This document shows positions 7,701-14,200 of a stretch of DNA of 37,259 nucleotides, piece after piece (the stretch's first letter is position 1; every line of letters starts with the position of its first letter). The DNA lies in NCBI GenBank assembly GCA_965646165.1, contig CBFFYP010000046.1:1-37259 (forward strand). The letters run 5' to 3'. This DNA comes from MGBC114844 sp910585855. GTDB taxonomy: Bacteria; Bacillota; Clostridia; Lachnospirales; Lachnospiraceae. Under the pieces are notes generated by a model that saw only the letters and a program-made list of their open reading frames with translations, had not been told where the DNA came from and searched no databases. The position numbers and the translations under genes were made by a program.

Positions 7701-10477
7701 AACTTACCCCAATGAAGATTCATACTGAGTTACCAGAAATTGTCTATATAAATGGAAGTAATCTTCCAAAAACAGTAAAAGTAACGCAAAATAATGAAAC
7801 AAAAGAATCTGCTGTTGTATGGGATGTGGATAATTTAAAGATAGGAAAAGAGGTAATAACAGGAACTTTAACAGATTGCAATAATGCTCAAATTCAAATC
7901 AATGCAGTAGTAACACCAAAGTATTTGATTTATTTAGCAAATGCTTCTGCTGAACCAATGAGTGAAGATTTTACTAAAATTGCAGAACAAAATAAGGATA
8001 CTTTAAAAGGTTCAGGAGATGGTGTATATAGCGAAGAAACAGGATTTGGTTATACTGGAACTGGTGAAACGCTTCGTGGCAATCATGATGATCTTTATCA
8101 GAGTATGCGCTATGCAGGCAGTGGAAACAGTATCACCTATCAATTCCAGATTTCAAAAGGAGATGGACAGGAAAGCAGCCAGAACGAGAAATATAAAGTG
8201 TATGTTGGCATGTTTGATCCATCTAGCTGGTATAATGATCACAAAGGAACAAGGTATGCAGATATTCTTATCAATGAACAAATAGTAAAAGAAAAATATG
8301 CTTATTTAAACAATACAAATGATATGCTGTGTTTTACGGATGTAGTACCGGATGAAAATGGAATGTTGACTGTAACTATTTCTAAAAATGCACAGAGTAC
8401 AAAGGATATCCAGGTAAGCTTTGTAATGGTGGAAATGCAAAAAGCAGATAAAACTGCATTGGAACAAGCAGTAGCAGAAGCAAAGAAGCTGGATGTAGCG
8501 GACTATACTGAATCTAGTTATCAGGCAATGAAAGAAGTGCTGGAAACTGCAGAACAAGTATTAGCAAAGGAAGATGCTTCTCAAGAGGAAGTAGATGCCG
8601 CAGAGCAGCAATTAGAAGAAGCAGTAAAAGCATTAGAGAAAATAACAAATAAAGTAGATAAAACGGCATTGGAACAGAGCATAGCCAAAGCCGAAGAAGT
8701 TGATTCGAACCTCTATACTGAGGTAAGTTATCAAGCATTAGCTGATGCACTGAAAGCAGCAAAAGATGTACTGGCAGATGAAAATGCAGATCAGGCAGCA
8801 GTGGATCAAGTAAAAGAAGATTTGGAAAATGCAATCAATGCATTGGAAGAAAAGCAGGAAGAACCAGAGCCAGATAAAGCAGATAAAACTGCATTGGAAC
8901 AGGCAGTAGCAAAAGCAGAGGAATTGGATTCCAATCTTTATACCGAAGCAAGTTATCAGGTAGTAGCAGATGCATTGAAAGCAGCAAAAGATGTATTGAC
9001 AGATGAAACTGCAGGGCAGGCAGCAGTGGATCAAGCAAAAGAAGATTTGGAAAATGCAATCAATGCATTGGAAGAAAAACAGGAAGAACCAGAGCCAGAT
9101 AAAGCAGATAAAACTGCATTGGAACAGGCAGTAGCAAAAGCAGAGGAATTGGATGCCAATCTTTATACCGAAGCAAGTTATCAGGCAGTAGCGGATGCAT
9201 TGAAAGCAGCAAAAGATGTACTGGCAGATGAAACTGCAGATCAGGCAGCGATAGATCAGGCAAAAGAAAATTTGGAAAATGCAATCAACGTATTGGAAGA
9301 AAAGCAAGAAGAACTAAAGCCAGATAAAGCAGATAAAGCTGCATTGGAACAGGCAGTAGCGAAAGCAGAGAAATTGGATTCGAACTTTTATACCGAAGCA
9401 AGTTATCAAGCAGTAGCGGATGCATTGAAAGCAGCAAAGGATGTATTGGCAGATAAAACTGTAGATCAGGCAGAAGTGGATCAGGCAAAAGAAAATTTGG
9501 AAAATGCAATCAACGCATTGGAAGAAAAACAGGAAGAACCAGAGCCAGATAAAGCAGATAAAACTGCATTGGAACAGGCAGTAGCAAAAGCAGAGGAATT
9601 GGATGCCAATCTTTATACCGAAGTAAGTTATCAGGCAGTAGCGGATGCATTGAAAGCAGCAAAGAATGTGCTGGCAGATGAAAATGCAGATCAGGCAGCA
9701 GTGAATCAAGCAAAAGAAAATTTGGAAAATGCAATCAACGCATTGGAAGAAAAACAGGAAGAACCAAAGCCGGATAAAGCAGATAAAACTGTATTGGAAG
9801 AAGTAATGAAACAGGCGGAAGCATTGGATCGGACCTTTTATACGGAAATCAGCTATCAGGCAGTAGTTGATGCACTGGAAGCCGCAAAAGCAATTTTGGC
9901 AGATGAAAAGGCAGAACAAGCTGCAGTGGATCAGGCAAAAGAGAACTTGACTAAGGCAATCGAGGCATTAGAGAAAAAGCCAGTTCAGCCAGATATAGAT
10001 ACAGATGATGACGATAGTGACGACGATATACAGCAAAATCCTTTCCTTACAAATCGGGAAGAAAATCTGGCAGTGGATGCATTAGGAACAAGTTCAATTA
10101 AAGAAGTAACAGAAAACGGTAGTGGAAAGCTGGTCATTTCCAAATCAAACGAGGTTGTATTTATTGAGAAAAACGGAACACTTTCCAAGAATAAATGGCA
10201 GCAAGTAGATGGTTCATGGTATTTCTTTGATAAGGACAGCAAAGCAGCAGATGGCTGGCTGGAACAGAATGGAAAATGGTATTATCTAAATGAATCCGAT
10301 AAAAAGATGGAAACTGGCTGGTTAAAGACAAAAGACGGAAACTGGTATCTGCTTGACAATATAAACGGAGATATGAAGACTGGTTGGCAGCAGACGAAAG
10401 ATGGAAAGTGGTATTTACTGGATTATGTAAACGGAGATATGAAAACCGATTGGCAGCAGACAAAAGATGGTAAATGA
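1670..10477 (+). CDS. Giant multidomain cell-surface glycosidase, GH59 + GH43_24-like, with FIVAR and wall-binding repeats (main frame; disrupted at both ends)
   Basis: The open frame runs 2935 codons, nominally from a TTG at 1670 with no ribosome binding site; the true start is ATG 1509, out of frame. Modules in order: LamG-like beta-sandwich (~43-240); short helical segment (~244-312); GH59 catalytic barrel plus beta-sandwich (~314-800), with proton donor E482 in NETGDPDE and nucleophile E576 in VWYSEG; GALC-type lectin domain (~820-1030); a beta-sandwich and a Big_4-like Ig domain; another sandwich (~1250-1420); GH43 subfamily-24-like propeller (~1520-2005; MQAHGG, YMWYGENKT, ERPKMVYN, REAPAIM), the exo-beta-1,3-galactanase type; Big_4; sandwich; seven FIVAR repeats; an Asp-rich linker; and choline-binding-like wall repeats up to the TGA at 10475. 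The likely target is a galactose-rich glycan such as arabinogalactan or a glycoconjugate; this is inferred. As sequenced it lacks an in-frame export signal. Confidence 0.8.
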   Translation: MQDEQTSSAASGSAAAVNTMLYNTKEGEPVRPELPEGYDQPLEDHDGLVFADGTIVSSMVGYDNVVNVSTQWNNEKKYHASVKDTSLFQKQQFTVLLDVKRNSPSGDPNQVDTRVALTIGDASNYLRLLTWSGKFAYGNKNSIKSADMSGVIQDDWNSIAMTYEEKDGGNGAIVVYVNGEKSAEVSDIGFKLSTMNDLNAMIARSIDTNYLQEGQYDNLVVFDSVLDEQTLLAETAWRKWDKGRAYLKEAEYFITEAEALIASQITSEDLENALKAVKDLFEKTDLTADEQEELKTATKKLSQEYEKLNPADILIRGADVTAANQKKNGLTYKGFGMLNGNSTSNLLLDYKAEHPDEYWEMMRYLFGGTYPLFTHIKMEMGNDGNNSTGAEACTMRYKDDIADASRSPGFVMAADAKSINPDIKISVLRWECPKWVKDAGFKENEKNQAGWDALYLWYKETIFDAYEKYGYVVDFINPDKNETGDPDEEFIKWFAKQIEEEENFPEYMDKDARDAYHKIRIIASDENKGQKIVPSMNKDAELFEAVDIIGFHYRTSADAGYVEMADVSNKEVWYSEGCATFGYSELQETKTADYGYKNIGGYQSPLALMDSFITAFCSSRRTHYIFQPAIGSFYEGIQYGHKELLSARDPWSGYIHYDPALSMLEHFAKFAKLGWENEENTNGIWMVISQSSKGSFAGTTDEHATAGIDGNAGYLTLVSPDKSDFSVVFVNNTQNQKTFRIKAEDLDVEANSALHVWTTVSSKSYLENTSNIDPINDSWIVTIPAFSVVTATTLEVTPDRIPVEGIHNEDRGVLDTDETGKNLNTNDEFLYADNFDYQEEDPMKQYNVNTGETSVEYLKARGNEPRYLLDTHGAWIVENGRLKQELDNGVSQWNGGDPATIVGDFRWMDYTAEVKVQIPDAKEGVWAGLGIRSQTGMNWNDSGYTLRIDGAGNWELYRVDKKVQSGKVRSSADGSYMLALTGLGDMIMVIIDGEMVSTYQDQNPMLSGRVKFSSTWDQVYFDDFVVKKVGGGIPYALSMIDGQDPSITFNGNWTINNPGKGSADDWYRTLSIGNTGDSFTFKMEGNGFALIGNNSDSVKLDINVDGKEESVTVTSVPKRYEAYIMSDLESGEHEVTVTVASGTLNLDAIHILGAREKANENAVAEVLTELPALQTVFAEKGAENLPESVTVRTIGGEEKTLNVTWENNPDELSNYLFKETVVTGTVEGSVNAAGYPVKVSIPVEVIPSDTLCFIDTVTNFKDANRPSTTEPYDRISALLGNQLLNSVYDQLKEDGNTWGLVDKNASTKSYNSTIDKTATGIYGTNGAGNTLSYALTLPAGAYTIYSGHREWWNNPRPMKASITVDGKTLEAGTIPLNGSSGDQFVAYDFVVEEEQVVTYTITATGSQAPVISWLAVSKQDPKELREALKTLIEETKQKLADAEADGIQYAKEPLVLGQYTGAGAAPKDSVQDLNQAMANGETLVNENSTDAIALQANINEIKDIFASLRVLTEYSSIPGTSASVINADTGLAMQAHGGSATVMKEGNGEGCVPFDLDGDGEISEGKTVYMWYGENKTNNTRPVDGVRCYVSTDLYNWTDRGNVLYLQNAILPIEESSENAITNDSNAPGASGVGTTQSYHAMQLSQTNFEQLKAWGKLEHAPEGISEEDFGNVKLFLRAYVTEFDKEPSGLFDTSWTAKTYDETEITASSFLYPDSQTQGTVKTTPLQLAFEGMYGGYCITERPKMVYNASAKKFIIVFHADGPLYNNEGLNNWVAGGLNGNCPASRYSRAMVGFAESDTPFGPFKVVNITRMNYDTSLHASRLGEARDMTVFVDQGVDSNNDGAEDAYVVYSSEMNKKLYVSLLNKEYTAPIAEGDLAEQGVEAAYRIVGDDDREAPAIMKYDGWYYFLTSGTDGWNSTAHIYYRSRSMLSGWEKVGNPAYQDTGKCFDTQVTYILPIDAESGKFIYMGDRWNGNNLSDSRTIWLPIQVKEDHTIQILGEKDWTIDRLDELTPMKIHTELPEIVYINGSNLPKTVKVTQNNETKESAVVWDVDNLKIGKEVITGTLTDCNNAQIQINAVVTPKYLIYLANASAEPMSEDFTKIAEQNKDTLKGSGDGVYSEETGFGYTGTGETLRGNHDDLYQSMRYAGSGNSITYQFQISKGDGQESSQNEKYKVYVGMFDPSSWYNDHKGTRYADILINEQIVKEKYAYLNNTNDMLCFTDVVPDENGMLTVTISKNAQSTKDIQVSFVMVEMQKADKTALEQAVAEAKKLDVADYTESSYQAMKEVLETAEQVLAKEDASQEEVDAAEQQLEEAVKALEKITNKVDKTALEQSIAKAEEVDSNLYTEVSYQALADALKAAKDVLADENADQAAVDQVKEDLENAINALEEKQEEPEPDKADKTALEQAVAKAEELDSNLYTEASYQVVADALKAAKDVLTDETAGQAAVDQAKEDLENAINALEEKQEEPEPDKADKTALEQAVAKAEELDANLYTEASYQAVADALKAAKDVLADETADQAAIDQAKENLENAINVLEEKQEELKPDKADKAALEQAVAKAEKLDSNFYTEASYQAVADALKAAKDVLADKTVDQAEVDQAKENLENAINALEEKQEEPEPDKADKTALEQAVAKAEELDANLYTEVSYQAVADALKAAKNVLADENADQAAVNQAKENLENAINALEEKQEEPKPDKADKTVLEEVMKQAEALDRTFYTEISYQAVVDALEAAKAILADEKAEQAAVDQAKENLTKAIEALEKKPVQPDIDTDDDDSDDDIQQNPFLTNREENLAVDALGTSSIKEVTENGSGKLVISKSNEVVFIEKNGTLSKNKWQQVDGSWYFFDKDSKAADGWLEQNGKWYYLNESDKKMETGWLKTKDGNWYLLDNINGDMKTGWQQTKDGKWYLLDYVNGDMKTDWQQTKDGK
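8445..9975 (+). repeat. Tandem FIVAR-coding repeats (seven units, 225-bp period)
   Basis: Seven units, each starting near GATAAAACTGCATTGGAACA: about 8445, 8655, 8880, 9105, 9330, 9555 and 9780. Units two to six are exactly 225 bp (75 codons) and near-identical in DNA. Each encodes a helical hairpin with LDxNLYTExSYQ in the middle and a charged EEKQEEPEPDK spacer. The first and last units are the most divergent, as expected for internal expansion by unequal recombination. The paralogue at 11282 has one unit only (about 15740-15950). Confidence 0.9.
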
Positions 10478-10699
10478 TATTTACTGGATCATGTGAATGG
10501 AGATATGAAAACTGGCTGGCAACAGACGAAAGATGGAAAGTGGTATTTATTGGATCATGTAAATGGAGATATGAAGACTGGTTGGCAGATGGTGAAAGGG
10601 ATTTGGTATTATCTGACAAAAACGGGAGCTATGGCAGAGAATACGATTACACCAGATGGTTATAAGGTCGGAAAGGATGGTGCTTGGACTGGACGATAG
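10475..10699 (+). pseudogene. C-terminal wall-binding tail of the first GH59 protein, cut off by an in-frame TGA
   Basis: TGA at 10475-10477 stands where every neighbouring repeat has TGG (W of K-W-Y-L-L-D). The frame then continues uninterrupted for 74 codons to TAG at 10697-10699. It encodes further NGDMKTGWQ repeats and the same C-terminus (KDGAWTGR) as the intact paralogue. This is a single G-to-A nonsense change in the repeat array. About four wall-binding repeats remain upstream, so a truncated protein could still bind the wall weakly. Confidence 0.85.
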
Positions 10700-10734
10700 A
10701 AAGAATATGATTTTTTTATAAATATTAAAAAAAA

Positions 10735-10769
10735 AGACGACAGATAGGGTTTTCCTGTCTGTCGTTTTT
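10735..10769 (+). terminator. Intrinsic terminator after the first GH59 gene
   Basis: An 11-bp stem, CGACAGATAGG/CCTGTCTGTCG (one T-G pair), with a GTTTT loop, preceded by A and followed by TTTTT. The same hairpin follows the paralogue at 16635, so gene and terminator duplicated together. A solitary GGACGC element terminus lies just after it (10777-10782). Confidence 0.9.
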
Positions 10770-10825
10770 GCTGATAGGACGCTAAATGAAAAAATTGTAT
10801 CGGTTAGTAAGATACTTCTATTTTC

Positions 10826-10985
10826 TGATGGAAGTACGTAGTCAAAATCTGAAAGAAGGTCTGCGCAGGGTCATCATTTCCCGTCGGCACTTAGGCACGG
10901 TCTTTTCGTGCCTTATGTGTCCGTTACGAGGAAATGCTAAGCGCAAGCGGGCTCGGAGTGGACCTTCTTTCAGATTTTGGCGTCC
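10826..10985 (-). repeat. Family-A palindromic element, copy A2 (reverse orientation)
   Basis: The arms 10841-10864 and 10960-10980 are complementary and differ in sequence from the other copies (an AAAATCTGAAAGAAGG-type arm). On the minus strand the core is GCTTAGCATTTCC ... CGACGGGAAATGATGACCC, with apical stem AGGCACG/CGTGCCT and loop AAAAGAC. The terminal GCGTCC (10980-10985) is the minus-strand GGACGC. It fills most of the interval between the two GH59 genes; the rest, up to 11281, is AT-rich and holds the downstream promoter. Confidence 0.85.
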
Positions 10986-11145
10986 TCTCCAAGAAAAACC
11001 AAAAAATATCACAAATAAATAGAAAAGCAGCTTAATAAATTACATTTTTTGATAAATTTTTTTAGAACGAAAGGATATATAGCATATCATTTGTAAAATG
11101 TGACAAAAAAACTAAAAATATTGTATAAAATAGAGAAATAATGTA

Positions 11146-11174
11146 TGGATTTTTTAAAATGGATTTTTTATAAT
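11146..11174 (+). promoter_or_regulatory. Probable promoter of the second GH59 gene
   Basis: TGGATT, 17 bases, TATAAT, matching the arrangement upstream of the first GH59 gene. It is about 110 bases before the ATG. Confidence 0.5.
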
Positions 11175-11281
11175 AAATCAGAAGGAAGTAAATAGCGTTT
11201 CGGCAGGGTATTGATCTAAAAAACACTTGAAAAAATAAAGTGTAAGGTATCAATATTCTGAAAAAAGGAAGGAGAGAAAAA

Positions 11282-14200
11282 ATGCGAAGGAAAAGAAGAC
11301 GTTTTTTAAGTTTGGGTATGGCAGTTTCTATGTTATTGACTTACCCTGCTGTTCCTTTTACAGTATATGCAAGTGCATATCAGGGAACAGAAACGAAACA
11401 GAAATCACTGGATATGGACAGTATAGGAGAAAGCGGAGGGGCATTGCTTACTGAGCAAAACTCATCTGCAGCCTCTGGAAGTGCAGCAGCGGTAAATACA
11501 ACGCTTTACAACACAAGAGAAGGAGAACCTGTGCGTCCGATTGAAAAGCTGCCGCAAGGCTATGATCAATCTTTAGAAGATAATGATGGTCTAGAATTAA
11601 AAGACGCAGGTGCAGCATTTTCAGATGCAACAGAATGTGGAAAGATATTAAGTGTTACGGCTGGCTGGAATAATCAAAATCAAGGTCATGCCTCTGTAAA
11701 AGATGCAGAAAGTTTATTTAAGAAAACAGAATTTACAGTATTGCTGGATGTCAAACGAGATGGAACTCCAGATGAAAGTGATGCGAATAAAAAAGTAGTA
11801 TTTACAATAGGAAATGCAAGCCAGAGTTTAAGTCTGCTTTCTCGTGATAATACATTTGGCTATGGAGATAAAAAAGGCGGTGTTGTTACCAATCCTGTGG
11901 AGATGACAGGAATAAACGCAGACGGCTGGAATACACTTGCTATGACTTATAAAGAAGAAGCCGGAGGAAATGGTTCTGTTGTTGTCTATGTCAATGGGCA
12001 AAAATCGGCAGAAGCTGCTGATATTGGATTTAAGTTAAGTGAAATGAGTGATTTAGAGGCAATGCTTGCCCGCTCATTTAATACTAACTTTTTACAAAAT
12101 GGACAGTATGATAATTTTGTAGTTTTTGGTGAAGCATTGGATGAAACTACGCTTTGTGAAGAAACCGCATGGCGGAAGTGGAAGCGGGAAAATACGGTAA
12201 ATATAATGCCTTTGGAAAGTGCAGTGGCACAGGCAGAAGAGCTGATTTTGGAAGGATTTACTTCTAATGAATTAGAAGCTGCTTTACAGGAAGCAAAGGA
12301 TTTGCTGGTAAGGACAGATTTGACAGCAAACGATCAGGAAACGATTGATACAGCAGCAGAAACACTGAATCGGGAGTATGGAAAGTTAAAACCTACCGAT
12401 ATTGTAATTAAAGCCAGTGATGTGGATGCTGCAAATTTAAAAAAGAACGGATTGACCTATAAAGGTTTTGGTATGCTCAATGGAAACAGTACCAGCAATT
12501 TGCTTTTAGATTATAAAGCAGAAAAGCCAGAAGAGTACTGGGCTATGATGGAATATTTATTTGGAGGAGAGTATCCGCTGTTTACCAGTATTAAAATGGA
12601 AATGGGAAATGATGGAAATAATTCAACTGGCTCAGAAGCCTGCACCATGCGTTATGAAAATGAAGAAGCCGATGTTTCCCGCTCTCCGGGATTTGTTATG
12701 GCAGCCGATGCAAAGAAAATCAACCCAGATGTAAAAATCAGTATTTTACGGTGGGGCGTTCCAAATTGGGTAAAGGATGCCGGATTTGCCGGAAATAAGC
12801 AGGATGAAAATGGCTGGAATGCACTGTATCGCTGGTATAAGGAAACCGTTTTTGATGCTTATGAAAAATATGGCTATGTCATTGATTTTATCAATCCTGA
12901 TACCAATGAAACAGGAGATCCAGACGAAGAATTTATTAAATGGTTTGCAAAGCAAATTGAAAACGAAACCAATTTCCCGAGTTATATGGATGCAGAGGCA
13001 CAAGAGGCCTATCATAACATTCGAATTATTGCATCCGATGAAAATAAAGGACTTCAAATCGTTCCTTCTATGCGTGCAGATGAAGAACTTTATAATGCAG
13101 TGGATATTATTGGTTTCCACTATCGAACAGATGCAACAGATGATTATGTAAAAATGGCAGATGTAGATGATAAAGAGGTTTGGTACAGTGAAGGCTGTGC
13201 AACATTTGGATATAGTGAACTGCAGGAAACAAAAACAACGGAATATGGCTACCAAAGTATTGGTGGTTATCAAAGTCCGTTAGCTTTAATGGACAGCTTT
13301 ATTACCGCATTTTGTTCTTCCAGACGTACCCATTATATGTTCCAGCCAGCAATCGGATCTTTTTATGAAGGGATTCAGTATGGACATAAAGAATTGTTAA
13401 GTGCCCGTGATCCATGGAGTGGTTATATTCACTATGATCCGGCATTGCATATGTTAGAGCATTTTGCAAAATTTGCAAAATTTGGCTGGGAAAATGAAGA
13501 CAATACAAATGGAATCTGGATGGCAGTTTCTCAGGCAAGTAAAGGAAGTTTTGCCGGAACAAGCAATGAACATGCAACTGCAGGAATCGATGGAGATGCA
13601 GGATATTTAACTTTGGCAGCACCAGATAAAAGTAATTTTTCTGTAGTTTTTGTAAATAATACACAAAATTCAAAGAAGTTTCGAATTAAGGCAGAGGATA
13701 TGGGAATTGCGGCAGATACCGCATTGCAGATTTGGGAAACAACAACAACAGAGAGCTTTTTACAGAATACAGGAAAAGTAGAACTGAAGAACGGTGGCTG
13801 GATTGTAGAACTTCCTCCATATAGTGTGGTAACGGCTACTACTCTGACAGATGTAAAATTGCAGTCTGCTCCAGCAGATGGAATCCATAATGAGGATAGA
13901 ACCGTATTGGATACTGATCAAACAGGACGCAATGCAAATACAGAAGATGAATTTTTATATGCCGACAATTTTGATTATAAAGAAGAAGAACAGATGGAGC
14001 AGTATAATGCCAAAACCGGAAGTACTACAAAGGTAGATTATCTGGAGGCAAGAGGAAACGAACCTCGTTATTTGCTGGATACACATGGAGCATGGGTAGT
14101 AGAAAACGGACGTTTAAAACATGAACTGGAAAATAGTGTTTCACAGTGGAATGGCGGAGAACCAGCTACGATTGTAGGAGATTTCCGATGGATGGATTAT

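Noticed and set aside
8738..9919. Several minus-strand open frames of 74-200 codons with a 225-bp period
   Set aside because: They are antisense shadows of the FIVAR repeats. They are Leu/Phe/Cys-rich without recognisable domains, and the plus-strand gene explains the sequence.
8655..9975. CRISPR array suspected from regular repeats
   Set aside because: The repeats are 225 bp, contiguous and coding; no short repeat-spacer pattern occurs anywhere in the window.
10475..10477. TGA recoding as Trp or selenocysteine
   Set aside because: The Rpn gene at the window start ends at TGA, no SECIS-like element was noted, and a single TGG-to-TGA change in a repeat is simpler.
10786..11022. A 78-codon plus-strand frame across element A2
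   Set aside because: It lies within the palindrome, the translation is low-complexity and basic, and the region is better explained as a structured repeat.
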